A stretch of DNA of 64,000 nt, taken from positions 8,817,901 to 8,881,900 of the forward strand of contig JAWZYU010000013.1 of assembly GCA_038380435.1 (NCBI GenBank), read 5' to 3'. The DNA comes from Ryuthela nishihirai (taxonomy: Eukaryota > Arthropoda > Arachnida > Araneae > Heptathelidae). Under the pieces are notes generated by a model. The model had not been told where the DNA came from, ran no database searches, and was given only the letters and a program-made list of their open reading frames with translations. Of this stretch, positions 1 to 11,285 are shown in pieces. Within the stretch, counting starts at the first letter, position 1. Each line of letters begins with the position of its first letter. The position numbers were made by a program, and so were the translations under genes.

Positions 1-1245
1 ACTCAAAAGGTCTGGAGCCTTACAACAGATCGTTCAGAGTAGAGGAGCTTCCTCTTACTCTGCACTCTTCTCATGCATCTGCTGTCAGGCCAGACATTGT
101 CCATTTTTCCACGCTCCAACATCTTTCACCATCGAGTAAGGAATGGCTGCTCCGACTTTTGAAGAGTATTTTTCTTGAGGAGCAGATTCCGGACAACTGG
201 TGGGAGTCAAACCAGTCCACCAGGAGACCCAATAGTTCTTCCAATTATTGTTCGTCGCATTAACAAGCTATGTGTGCAAGGAATTAGAAAGAATGCCAGA
301 TACCAGAGTCACCTGGTATTTGGAACGTTACAACCTTCTTTCCAACACCCAGTGTGGCTTTCACAGGCAACAGTCAACCTAAGACCACCTGATCTGCCTC
401 GAACTGGCAGTCTGGAATTATTTTTTACTCAGAACAGATGGTGTTAATATTCTTCGACATCGAAAAAGCGTACCCTCACATCGTGGAGATTTGTCATTCT
501 TAGTACCTCCATGCCATCAGCTTGAAAAGTCACATGCCTCTTCTTTTCATACCCGTGTTGGCAACACCCTTTTGTGGCCTTTCCCCCAAGACCATGGATA
601 CCACAAGGCTGCATTTTGAGTGTTACGCTTTTCACTGATCAGATCAATTCTATTAGTAGACAACTTCCACCGAGTCTAGACAGTGCCTCTATGTTGACGA
701 TTTTAGCATCTTTTACTCTTCATCCAATATGAGGGTCATTGAACAATAACTGCAAATTGCCCTGAACAATCCAGTTTGGATGACAGTCAGTGGGTTTCGA
801 ATCACCCAACAGAAGACAGCTTATGTGCACTTTTGATGCAAACATAATCTTCATCTGGACTTGAGCTTCGGCTCGGAAACCACTATTCCAGTGTGGCAGA
901 GACCAAGTTTCTCGGTCGCATCTTGGACCGCAAATTGATCTTTTTACCTCATATATATGTCATCTCAGGTCCAAGTGCAAGTGGGCACTGAACATCCTCA
1001 ACGTCCTCTCATGGGGAGTGGACCGATGTTCTTTGTTCCATCTGTATCATGCATCCGTCTTCTAAAATCTGGACTACAGATCCCATTTGTATGATTCCAC
1101 TCGAGATTTTAGTGGTCAAGGTGCTGGAGCATCTTTTTTACAGAGGGAAGAAAACATATGAGATGAAAATATTTAATCCTCCCACTCATATTTATTTTAG
1201 CCGTGATCGTATCTTTATATCTTACGTTGTTGTTTCAGGATGTGG
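1..1245 (+). pseudogene. Jockey-like reverse transcriptase remnant, left copy
   Basis: Read across frames, this is the middle of a non-LTR reverse transcriptase. Visible blocks are a QCGFHRQQST-type segment (about 345-385), a YVDDF catalytic motif of the palm domain (about 680-700, encoded as tgttgacgattt), a PTED/KT-type strand and a FLGRILD segment (about 905-930). Stops and frameshifts occur throughout, so it makes no enzyme. Its 5' half (ORF1, endonuclease) lies beyond the window on this arm but is visible on the other arm at 41300-43430. The coding sequence stops near 1245, where LTR-like sequence begins, and resumes near 5590. Confidence 0.75.
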
Positions 1246-1261
1246 GGGGAGGGGGCACACG

Positions 1262-2260
1262 TGTATTCGCGATCCGCCTTTGGTAGCTGTTCGTACTAGT
1301 GGTCGTATATTTTTCTTACTGCCAAACTGAGACAGGCTCTGAGACTAATTTTAACTTCGACGAACACATATATCAGCAAACAAGAAAAGTATCAAGCATA
1401 ATCATATATAACAAATATCAACATTTATTTACAGTTAACATCTAGGCGAATTACACATTTCGAATTGCACATTTGTCTACTAATCTTTTTAAGAAACTAG
1501 ACTGGCGCATTCGGCACGGTCTCTTTTAACTTTCAGGGAACTTTATATTGTGAAGGCGATAAGCCGATTTCTAGTTCATCAGTCCGAGTCAATGCTCAAA
1601 AGATGAGTGGATTCTAGACAGTCTCTTGTGTTCATGCGGGGGCAGTGTGACGGCGATAAGTGAATGCATTATTATGTGGGGAAAATATCGCCAGACCAGA
1701 ACAGATTTAACTCTCTTACCTCGTTCGCTGCGGGTTGATCGCCAGGGAAGCATCATCGGCGGTCTGATGCCGCTGGTGACTCGTACACATACAGGTAGAG
1801 GTTCCTGCTACACCTCGCGTGCATGCTTATTCTGGCTCGGCTCCTTTCCTTCACCGGAGATGACTCGCCACGTCTTCTTCCCTCCAGCTCAGAGATGAGA
1901 ATTTTTTGACAAAAAGGGGTTAGAAATTGTGTCCTCTCCGTTTTATTCTCTGTTGGCTCCCTGGTAGGGGTCACCCGAGCCCAGGCGTGGGCATTTCTCA
2001 TTGGTTCTCGTAGGCTGAAGTATGAATCTTCGACCCATCTGGCATGAGTTGTTTACTTTGGCGGTCATGTATACTACCTGCCATGTGGGGAGCAACGGAC
2101 CACATTGTATGGGTCCATGCCGCCGGCAATATTCTTTTCTGGTCGAGTTGGACGCCAAAATGGAGGCAAAGTAGGTTGGCACTGGTGATTATATATCGTT
2201 ATCTGAGGCCTTCTGCGCCAACAATCGCGTCCACGTTTTAAAACAAATGTGGGCACGACA
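1262..2260 (-). mobile_element. LTR-like repeat, copy 1 (left arm)
   Basis: About 1.0 kb, beginning TG and ending CA, roughly 70% similar to 3891-4922 in the same orientation. Read on the minus strand it has a TATA-like AATAAAACGG stretch, then an AATAAATG poly(A) signal several hundred bases downstream, the order expected for U3-R-U5. No target-site duplication is visible. A G-tract followed by cacac adjoins the same end of both copies, so the true boundary may include that tract. The two copies may be LTRs of one old element or two separate insertions of a family. Confidence 0.6.
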
Positions 2261-2645
2261 TGCCTATCCTCCTCGGGGGGAAGATAGGGTTGGAGCACAG
2301 AAAGGTCCTTGGCCTGGCAAGAGGGAGGGTGAAGTGTTTGCGCTCTCTGGTCTGTTTTCATGTGTAGAAATAGTCACCATGTTTTTTCAGAGTTCGGCGG
2401 TAAGAGTTCCGGGTCTGCTCTGTGGAGCGAGAGTCACAAACGCACACTTTACACTGTTCTGGGTAGAGGGCGTTGTTCTTTGTTCATCACGTCAGTCGGC
2501 TATGTTTTTCAAAGTCTAAGGATCAGGTGGTGCACCACACGATGAGCCGGTAGAGCTGGGATCGCCTTTAGGTCCTCGATAGTGACTAGTTTCATCCCTT
2601 TGTTTATCCAGATGGGTTGCTGGGAGAACGTGTAGTGACCGTAGC

Positions 2646-2712
2646 TGACGTCACAGGTGCAGAATGCGCATCGTCTACGTTTGAGCGCACTCTTCCTCGT
2701 TGCTGTGGCAAC
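2646..2712. promoter_or_regulatory. CRE plus RFX X-box cluster
   Basis: A perfect CRE octamer TGACGTCA (2646-2653) is followed by an ATGCGCAT palindrome (2664-2671) and GTTGCTGTGGCAAC (2699-2712), which fits the RFX X-box consensus of two half sites. All three lie within 70 bp of GC-rich sequence inside the LTR-flanked internal region. The copy on the other arm is at about 38353-38420. Motif matches only; function is inferred. Confidence 0.35.
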
Positions 2713-3337
2713 GCACGAGGGGGAGAACTCGTCTGCTGCTTGTCGTCTTGGTCGCCTCCCTCTGATTAGTAGTTGGCCTGTGGTTGCTAGCCGCTCAACC
2801 CCAATTTACTCAAATTCTTAATCTCCGAATTTCCGTGTGTAGCTAATAACTCTGCTAACTTCATCCGGTTCTAATTCTTCAATAACGTCATTTGTCTCCA
2901 AAATCTCCTCAGGTTTATGCTCCTCCAGTGGTGGCTGTTTTCTTGTCATCGCTCTAACCACTCTTTATTCGTGCTTTATAAGCAGTTTCGAATGAGGAAT
3001 CACTTCCAGGTGGTGGCGCCTACTACCCGAATTTGATTGGCCATAAATTTAGAAAATTAGCGATGGGAAAGCAAGCCTGATTTGGCGAAATTTCATTAAT
3101 AATTTTGAGGCTTCGGCACATTAACAGTTGAATTTCTGAGACCTTTGAACGTAAAATTTGGAACTCCACAACACTAAATATTAATTCGAACTCTATAAGT
3201 TGTTCCGTTGATTAGTGCATAAAAACTATTAATCTAAATGCCATCGCACTCGTACACTTCGATTAAGCTTTCAATTTCTCGAACATCAATAGTGGGAAAA
3301 GGTATTGTCGTCACTGACTTCTGGTGGAGACATAGTT

Positions 3338-3916
3338 TTATAACTGCGCGTGCCTTTCAACACATCCTTCCGTGTCTCCAGGGTGGCGTGTGCGGGAAAA
3401 AACTGGTTTGTTGCTCGCCGCTGTGGCTGCTCTCTTCTGATTGACTGTAGGCTTGCTGCCATAGGTGGTACGAGAGAATGATGTTAGATCTTCCTGGGAG
3501 CATGCTGTGGCACCGATAACATCGATTGCGGTGGTAGCTGCGATGGGCGGTGAATGACGGTTTCTATCACATGGGCCTGGGCGATTCGCTGATCGAACTC
3601 CTAGTACCCAAGAGGAGAATCCTTCAGATAGGCCAATACTCTCACCGTCTCTATGCATGAATAAATTCCTACCTCCGTGTTTGTAGTAATTTTCAATGTC
3701 ACTATCTCTTGGTGCATGACAATTTTTCGCGTTGTTCTCTGAACCATAACTTGCCCCGTTCCTTCTGGCATTAAAGCTCCCTATCTTCCTCTCTGTGTAA
3801 AAACTCGCGAAGTTTTTCTCGGGGTGAAAACTGTCATTGTTTTTCTCATTGTAAAAATCAATGTCAAAAGGGGGGGGGGGGCACACATATTGTCGCGACC
3901 GGCCTTTGGTAGCCAT
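3338..3916 (-). CDS. Unassigned 192-codon frame between LTR-like repeats
   Basis: The longest open frame of the outer arm. It begins inside the end of the 3891-4922 repeat and runs through a G-homopolymer into the internal region. The product would be hydrophilic, rich in Asn, Ser and Arg, with aromatic-rich FYNEKN, FHPEKNF and FYTERK stretches near residues 20-50, and no recognised domain. It occupies the place where an LTR element would have gag, but I see no CCHC knuckle or other gag hallmark. The homopolymer is one base longer on the other arm, which changes the start there, so translation through the tract is doubtful. Confidence 0.3.
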   Translation of the reverse strand: MATKGRSRQYVCPPPPFDIDFYNEKNNDSFHPEKNFASFYTERKIGSFNARRNGASYGSENNAKNCHAPRDSDIENYYKHGGRNLFMHRDGESIGLSEGFSSWVLGVRSANRPGPCDRNRHSPPIAATTAIDVIGATACSQEDLTSFSRTTYGSKPTVNQKRAATAASNKPVFSRTRHPGDTEGCVERHAQL

Positions 3917-4922
3917 TCGTACTAGTGGTCGTATATTTTTCCTACTGCCAAACTGAGATCACCATTTACACCACCAAACTGAGATCACCATTTACTTCAT
4001 CAGACATATATCAATAATCATAAAGCATCAAGATAAATCACAGATAACAAATAACAGCATTTATTCAACAGACCATTTCTAAGTGAGTTACACATTTAAG
4101 CATTAAACCTTTGCTTTTTAACAAATAACAGGCAAGCGCCTCTGGCGCGGCTTCTTTTCATTTAAAGGAACGTATTGCGGCGGCGATAAACCAATTTTAA
4201 GTTAATCAGTCCGAGCTAATGCTCAAAGGGAGAATAGACACCAAATAGTCTCTTAATTCCATCTGGGAACAGCGCGAAGATGATAGGCAGCGCAATCTTA
4301 CACAAGCATATTTGGGAAAAATATTACCAGATGAGAGTGAACTTTGACCCTTACCTCATTCTATGCAGACGGATCACAGGAGAAGGCACCACCGTTGGCC
4401 AGTCGCTGCTCGGAGCTCGTACGCTACAGGTAGTCAGATGCTGTTTCTACTCGGCATGCTTACTACACTTCGCATAAGCGGTCTCATCTAAAACTGCTTT
4501 TCGTCTCTCCAGAGATGACTGACACACATCTTCTTCCCTTCAGTTCAGAGGCCAGAGTTCTTTTCTAAAAGAATTCTTTTTCAAAATCGCCTTCTCGGTC
4601 TTATTCCTTTTTCGGCCCCCTGGCAGAAGTCACCCAAGCTCTTGCGTGGTTGTTCCTCATTGGCCCGCGTAGGCTGAGGTGTGAATCTCGGACCCATCTG
4701 GCATGTCTTGTTTATCATGGAGAGTCACGTACACCACCCTCCATCTGGAGGAGCACCGGACCACGTTGCATGGATCCATGCTGGCGGCGGTGTTCTTTTC
4801 CTGTCAAGCTGGATGCTAAAATGGATGCAAAGTAAAATAGCACTGGTGGTCAAAATAATGGTGTCTGAGGCCTTCCACACCAACAGTCGTGTCCACATTT
4901 TAAAACCAACGTGAGCACAACA
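3891..4922 (-). mobile_element. LTR-like repeat, copy 2 (left arm)
   Basis: Starts TGTCGCGACC and ends GAGCACAACA on the plus strand. Shared blocks with copy 1 include the actagtggtcgtatattttt segment, the aatcagtccgag segment and the ccatgctggcggcggt segment. On the minus strand an AATAAATG signal lies about 0.8 kb from the TG end. It is separated from copy 1 by 1.63 kb with no reverse transcriptase, so if the pair is one element it is non-autonomous. Confidence 0.6.
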
Positions 4923-5590
4923 TTTTCCTTCTTTGAATGATTAAAGTCCAGTATCCTACTAGGAAACTGATGTATCCTACTGCAGCAAAAGGAGTAACCA
5001 AAGACAGGTAATGGTTTTTTTTAACAAATACAGAAACATTTATTTACAGTTCTGTTATCACTTCACATTACATTCTTACAATAACTTACATAAAGTGCTA
5101 ACATCACTGACCAAGAGATAAAACTCCTCTCATCCCGAAGTGCAAGACTGAAGACTGTCTAGTGTAGAGTCAAAAGTCTTTTGCTCTCTTGAAAACACAA
5201 AAAAGCCACCATTCAAAGAGTTTGATTGATCCCCGTAATTCTCTCACTAGGGGAGCAAGGTACTAAGGGACGAAAATAGACAGTTCTCGATGTTCTTGTC
5301 CCGAGACCACGTGGCTGTCCGTTCGTGAGGCCCGTTGAGCAGTGGTTCAGGGGGATCCTCCTGAGCATTTGGTGTTGCAGTGTCGAGAGTCCCAGACATG
5401 ATGCCAGGCTTCCTTCCATGACTCCAGGATGACAGAAGCTTTTCATGGATGAGAGGGTGCCTCCTTTTGTGCACGTTGCCCAGATTATACCTGGCAAGAA
5501 GCCAAGTAAATGGCATCGCCCGGCTATATGGTGCTTCAAACGGAATTGTCTGCCGAGATAATTCTTCTCACGGCGCCAGAATGTCAGAAA
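4923..5590 (-). mobile_element. Second retroelement remnant inserted in the Jockey-like element
   Basis: On the minus strand this begins TGGCGCCGTGAGAAG (near 5555-5570), which resembles the primer-binding-site leader of LTR retrotransposons. It then has open frames of about 90-108 codons containing PHERTATWSRDKN, and ends with AATAAATGTTTCTG and an A-tract near 5020-5050. I infer an internally deleted LTR retroelement. The family is not identified, and the frames may be chance. Confidence 0.35.
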
Positions 5591-6690
5591 GGAAGCTGAA
5601 GGCAGAAACCCGAAACAGTTCTAACTGAATATGAAAATTCACGCAGAACACATCTCCACCATCAGGCCTTCCATGTTTTCATGGGGGGCCTTCAGCACCT
5701 CACCAATCCAGAGTGATTACATTGAAACGACGAACTTCCTTATCTATTCGCCGTCAACAGTTTGTCCTGACAGTAAGCATCAATTATTGCAATGCTTCCC
5801 TGGCTATCCGATTTGATATTGCGTTTTCAGTCCTCAGCGGGAAATGCTTCACCAAAATCGCCTGGATACCATTCGTCTTTTCCTGAGTCTACCTCAGAGA
5901 CATCAACATCAGTCGCGATAGTATTGATTAGTCGACAGCCGAGAAACTTCCACCGTGAATCACCGTTTCTCTTCCTGCGACTTTTCTCCTTGCAGGCTGA
6001 AGACCTTTATCCCCAACTGCGTGTACCAGCAACTCTTTTTTCAGCCACTATGCTGATCACTCAAACTTCTTGCTTGTCTTCACAGATGGCTCAAATTCTG
6101 GCATATCAGTAGGATTGCCCATGGTATGCTGTGATACTATCTTGCAGACCAGACTCCACAGCATTGCTCCATCTTCACTGCAGAGTTGCACGCTATCAGC
6201 CTTGCCTTGAACCACATGGCAGCTCAGCGTTACCGTCGGTGTGTTCTCTACACTGACTCACTTAATACGCTACAGGCTTTGATTTCAGTGAGGCTTTGGC
6301 CTCACTCTGTTTTCTCCAAGATCACCTAGCAACTCCATCGTCTGGCAGTCACAATCACCATTTTCTTCTGTTGGGTGCCTAGTCTCTTTGGGATGAGGGA
6401 CAATGACTTGGCAGACGCTGCTCACTGGCCCCTCATCCTACTGTACTATACAACCAAGTCGGCCACACCCTTGCCCTTTGCTCCACTGCCAGTTCCATAC
6501 CTGGACTTCTGGCAGTGTTTCTTCAATGAATTCTGGGCACGGTGGCAGAGATCTTGGTTGGAATAGATTGTAGACAAAAGTTTCGAGATCAAGTCTTTTG
6601 TGAAACCTGGCAGTCATATTTTCGCAGGAATTGCAAGAAGGAAGTTGTACCTGCTCGTCTCCGCTTAGGGCATTCATTTATTGTGTGACC
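5591..6690 (+). pseudogene. Jockey-like RT C-terminus and RNase H remnant, left copy
   Basis: Continuation of the element interrupted at 1245. Read across frames it gives a SLSIRRQQFVL block typical of the RT thumb (about 5735-5770), then an RNase H domain. The FTDGSNSG strand is near 6080, an ELHAL-like helix near 6190, a YTDSLNTLQAL-like strand near 6250, and a FCWVPSLFGM/GNDLAD-like region near 6360-6415. Stops and frameshifts break it. The element ends near 6690 in AT-rich sequence without a clear poly(A) tail. Confidence 0.7.
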
Positions 6691-7480
6691 TAAGTGTGAG
6701 TTTTGCGACACCATTTTAAATATTTTAACATTTTAATAGCATATCTATTTTAAGAATAACACATTTTAATCATTATATAGGTTAATGTTTTAGGAAATTG
6801 ACACCAGGGGCAAAGAATCATATTTGCGCCCTCATAGAGAAAAATTAGTCTCTTCAATAATTTCATTAATTTTTTTGCATTGTGCAATGTAGGTTCATAG
6901 TTATCATTATAATGAAACACATTCGGGGCAAAAGCTAACTCTTTCATGAATCTCAATTTCAGTGTTTGCTCTCGAAGTAAAGTAATTTCTTGTTTAAGCC
7001 ACTTCAATGATACAAATACACTTTTGGGAAACTAAAAATGCAAAGCATGTCTCAAAGAAAAATGTCGTGAGCTAAACATTTCTTGCACTAACGTAATTAA
7101 AAACATTTTATAAATTTAATGATAAGGTTCAATATCTAAACAACCATCTTTTGTATGAAAATATTAATTATTTCAGATATAACAACAATTCGTGAACTAC
7201 ATTTGATATTGCATCTGTAACATTATGTTGAAATGTTACGTTTTTTTAGTGCTGTGTTTTAACATTTTAAATTTTTAATATTTTAAAACTTTCGTAGAGT
7301 ACTAAGGTCTGTAAATGGTAGCTATGCATACTCACGAAGGAGAGCTGTGCACAAATCCCCTGTACTGATGCATAGAAGTGGCCAGACCTAGCACCTAAAA
7401 GTTGACTCTGCCTTATCATGGGGCACACCTTTAGTATCTTTCAAAAGAGATATTCTCGTCTGGAACGGAATGGAAGGGAG
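6691..7480. other. AT-rich stretch, no recognised gene
   Basis: Blocks of TTTTAA-rich sequence (6710-6770 and 7255-7295) flank an unremarkable region. An 85-codon minus-strand frame at 6750-7007 (LKQEITLLREQTLKL) has no family I recognise. Its identity on both arms is uninformative because the arms are nearly identical. Confidence 0.5.
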
Positions 7481-7489
7481 GGTTGCCAG

Positions 7490-7705
7490 TTCAATGTGAC
7501 CTACTGATCTGATCATCTATTGCCACATTATTTTTGCCGACCCAAGTAGTAATCAACTTCACAAGACTTTGGTGCTGATCATTTGAACCCTGAACTGGCT
7601 TATGGCTTGGAGCTTGATTATGGATCTTGGAATTGTTGCACTGATGGGTCTCTGTTGAGGAAAAATCTACTGTTATGTGTAGACTTATTTTTTCCATCTA
7701 CACAA
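7490..7705 (-). repeat. Fragment shared with the 5' part of the RTE element
   Basis: The stretch containing gcttgattatggatc and ttgttgcactg (about 7580-7690) is similar to 57560-57670, just upstream of the RTE endonuclease, in the same orientation. It is probably a truncated copy of that element's 5' region. A mirrored copy lies at about 33360-33575. Confidence 0.5.
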
Positions 7706-8081
7706 AACATTAAAAGTGCTTCATTTCTCTTGGTCAGCGTTATGTGACCTGAGACTTGCAAACCATTTCAGGCAAATTCTGGGTGGGTCAGAACCTTAGT
7801 CGCTATCCTACATTCATGCCTGTGGAAAGCATGGCTTGAGCAGGAGCCCCAACTGCTGCTACAAAGAAAACGTATGTGAAGCGGTGAGGACACTCCCCAG
7901 AAAGTGGAGAAATTAGTGGCATCTTCTCCTGTTCTCTCAAGTGCAGAGCCACTCTTACTGCTGATGGATCCTCAGAGAGGCAATCAGGACCACTGCGTCA
8001 CAGTGTTCCTGGGAAAGGAAGCGTATCCACGTGCTATGACAAAGAGAGTTGAAAGAAACGCTCAAGCTACTGATTCCGACC

Positions 8082-8122
8082 AATGGAAGAATAAGACTTC
8101 AAAATGCTCTTATTCTTCCATT
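8082..8122. repeat. Perfect 15-bp hairpin
   Basis: AATGGAAGAATAAGA is followed after 11 bases by its exact reverse complement. The mirrored copy is at about 32944-32984. Nothing nearby indicates an RNA gene. Confidence 0.6.
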
Positions 8123-8189
8123 ACCTTAGATTTTGAACTTCAAAATTTTCAAACTTCCCAAGATTTTACCAAGATTTTTCGATTTTGTC

Positions 8190-8380
8190 AACTCTCCTTA
8201 ATTTTAGAAACCCAATCCCAATTATCACAACACGCTCGTATTTTACCAAGTGGATTCGAATTTTCCCAACTGCCCTAGATTTTGCTGTTTCCTCGATTTG
8301 TCCAACTCTCCTTAATTTCACAAAACAAATCCCAATTTTCACAACTCGCCTATATTTTACCAAGTGGATTCGTCAAGGTT
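8190..8380. repeat. Short tandem repeat, 114-bp period
   Basis: CAACTCTCCTTAATTT starts at 8190 and again at 8304, and TTTTACCAAGTGGATTCG recurs at the same spacing. About 1.7 copies, with a decayed partial copy upstream from about 8140. Confidence 0.7.
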
Positions 8381-8714
8381 AACCAGCGTACGCACTGGGT
8401 ATGAACCAATTGAAAGGATTCATCTAGTTCAGTTTCCTTCAAACAAATGGTAACAACTCTCAGAACTAAATTAGCAGACGAGTCTGGCACGCTAAACCAC
8501 CAGAGCAAAAAAAAAAGTGTTGATCAGCCATTACATGGCTTCCCCCTCTTTTTTTACTCTCATGACGAGTTGAAAGACGTATCGACACAAGCAAAAAACA
8601 GTCCCAACATCTAGATAAGCCGAGAGATCATCAACTGGTTACTGCACGAGTTGACACAAAAAAATGTTTATTTTGATCCTTGTCTTCGTCAAAGAGGGGG
8701 TGGGAAGTAGGACT

Positions 8715-9170
8715 TAAACCACAAATGAGGTTTTGTGAATTGATAAAGCAGTCTCAAAGTTTGGGGGAGATTTTTTCCTGTAGTTTGAAATGCTTTCTTC
8801 CTCAGGTCTTGTCACGTTCAAAACAACCCTAAAAAAATACAAAAGGAGCCTAATCATTTTATTATTCGTGATTTTGAATCGCCCTTCTTCCACTGTAAAC
8901 ACCGTGATTCCTTGCTCAAACACAAGTTCGTGAGTTTGCACAGCTTTTTCAGTGGATCTAACACAGTGCGCTTAAAACCACTTGGTGCTTTTTCACTCTG
9001 GTAAATTGTCAATGATTCACCATCCTTTAACGTTTCTTTTGCTTTCTTCCTCAAGTCTTGTCTTCGCACGTGCAAAGCAACCCACGCTACAAGCCTAATC
9101 ATTTATTATTTGTGATTCTGAATTGTCCCCTCCTTCCACTGTAAACAGTTGATTCCTTGATCATTTGTCT
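8715..9170 (-). repeat. Two-copy duplication containing a satellite-like precursor
   Basis: A block with CTTTCTTCCTCA, then GCCTAATCATTT, then CCTTCTTCCACTGTAAAC occurs at 8795-8900 and again at about 9040-9145. Between them (8950-9040) is a single, looser copy of the satellite monomer found at 10590-11285 and 49330-53290. On the minus strand an 82-codon frame crosses it, with ETLKDGES and GFKRTV stretches that reappear in translated satellite monomers. I infer that the satellite grew out of this type of sequence. Confidence 0.55.
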
Positions 9171-9199
9171 TTTAAGTCTTGTTGACAGTCCCTGGAAAT

Positions 9200-10200
9200 G
9201 TCTGCCTCTTGTATACAGCTCCCTTGTTACCCTTGTGAAAGAGCCTCAGATGTTAGCCTTCCAGTAACCGATAAATGTTAAAATTCCTTATAATACATGG
9301 TGAATGTTGCAAAAAACCGTTGTGAGACTCTCAGTAGCAAAAAATCAACGCCAAGCTTTGGAACAATGATCTCGTTAACTAGCGTGTACAAGGGGAGCCA
9401 CTCGTGCATCCTAGGTCTTTCTGTGGCCCTTTTTTAGGCACATTGAACGGAGGATGGGGGCAACAGAGTCACAGTCAGTTTTCACACATATAGACGTAAT
9501 CATTGTCAAACTTTTGATCAAGAAAATATCTCCTTGATCTATTAGCAACAGCTTCCTTGAAACCAATGAAAAGAAGGATCATTGTTTGCAAACATCCCCG
9601 AGTTTTCGCAAGAAAAACTCTTAATTGCCAAAAATCTTGCACAAAAGTAACTGCCGCTCAAAAGTAACAATGATACCAATGGCAGGCAGGCCTTACGGTG
9701 GCTATCAAAATGGAGAGGAGCACAAGTCTTTGATTGGCTAGACTGAGGGACCATCTCCATATCACCGACAAAGCAACGGAGAATTTCGTCTGCGCATCGT
9801 GTATTAAGGAGACTCGACGGTGCACGCCTGTCTGCAGCTCTCTGTTATCAAAATTGCTGACTCCCGAACGGCTGAACATTCTCTCACAGTTTGGAGGATT
9901 GTCAAAAAGAGACAAAATTCTTGGTTGCATTTCCTGCTCAAAGGTAAAACGCCACAAACAACTTCGCAATGGGATTCCTTGCAGCACTTCGTGACACACC
10001 GTGAATCTTTTTTCGCACGAGAGATTTTTGTAACACGCTGCTTACTCAAGGTGTAGATCTGTGTGGATGGCCTTTTCTGTGGCACTGGCTTATTTTGATC
10101 CTTCTGTTGTAAGTGGCGAAAGTGTTTGTCGGTTAATCGATAAAAGTTTTGTCGCTTGGCACTTTTATTAATGGTCACGGCTGTTTATATATAAATCTTG
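9200..10200. other. Gene-like region of unknown nature
   Basis: Overlapping frames of 78-124 codons are open on both strands between 9658 and 10178. On the minus strand the longest starts beside a TATATATAAA box (about 10180-10195) but lacks an ATG there, beginning at a GTG. On the plus strand a Cys-rich frame (9734-9994) has two CxxC pairs. None resembles a family I know and none can be preferred, so no CDS is called. Confidence 0.3.
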
Positions 10201-10589
10201 AAACGTGAGAAAATTCGTCCAAATCAAAAAGGTACAAAGGCAAAGGGGGTGCTGACAGCCCGTTTTCAATGAAAAGATGAAGAATCGTTTTCCCTTAATT
10301 AGAGGGAAGTAGGATGCGGCATACCCCCCTAGAAACTGGAATCACCCCCCTCAAGAGTGCAAACCACTTGGAAAATTATTAAGCAGTCTGCTTGATGCTC
10401 TGTTTTCTGAAGCATCTCCTCGACAAATTGCGCACGTGCTTGCATGAAATTCGTGCCCACAGGGCACTCGTTCACCATCTACGCATTTTGTGCTTCAGTA
10501 CTAAAACCGATATGGGGGAAGGACTAGTTCTCGTGGTTTGGCCAAGAGCTAGACGTGCTTCCTTTTGCATGTCTTCTCGATTTGAATTC

Positions 10590-11285
10590 TTCAAATGATC
10601 GATGAAAGGCTCATTGCACTCTAGACACCGTGAACACTCGCAAGAATTTGCGCTTAAAACCACTACACTCTGGTAAATAATTCACCATTCTTTAACGTTT
10701 TTTTCTTCAAATGATCGATGAAAGGCTCATTGCACTCTAGACAACGTGAACACTCGCACGAATCTGCGCTTAAAACCACTTCACTCTGGTAAATGATTCA
10801 TCATCCTTTAACGTTTCTTTTCTTCAAACGATCGATGAAAGGCTCATTGAACTCTTTGTAAGACACCGTGAAAACCCACAAGAATCACACACAGTGCGCT
10901 TAAAACCAAATCACTCCACTAAATGATTCACCATCCTTTAACGTTTCTTTGAAATCTTCAAATGATCGATGAAAGCTTCATTGCACTCTAGACACCGTGA
11001 ACACTCGCAAGAATTAGTGCACTTTTCACTCTGGTAAATGACTCACCATCCTTTAACGTTTCTTTTCTTCAAATGATCGATGAAAGGCTCATTGCACTCT
11101 TTGCAAGACACCAGGAACACCCACAAGAATCAAACACAGTGCGCTTAAAACCACTTCACTCCAGTAAATGATTCATCATCCTTTAACGTTTCTTTTGAAA
11201 TCTTCAAATGATTCACCATCCTTTAACGTTTCTTTTGAAATCTTCAAATGATCGACGAAATGCTTATTGCATTCTAGATACCGTG
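10590..11285. repeat. Satellite array, left-arm copy (about 6 monomers)
   Basis: Monomers contain TTCACCATCCTTTAACGTTT, then AATGATCGATGAAAGGCTCA, then a Cys-codon-rich variable part. Both types seen in the large array are present: the short form (TCTAGACACC) and the long form (TTTGTAAGACACC or TTTGCAAGACACC). It is mirrored at 29780-30480. Confidence 0.9.

Noticed and set aside
5213..5539. 108-codon minus-strand frame as an intact gene
   Set aside because: An equally long overlapping frame exists on the same strand, and the region lies in retroelement debris with no domain recognised.
9804..10178. 124-codon minus-strand frame as a gene
   Set aside because: It starts at GTG, not ATG, and competing frames are open on both strands. 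Its identity on both arms carries no information at this level of arm identity.
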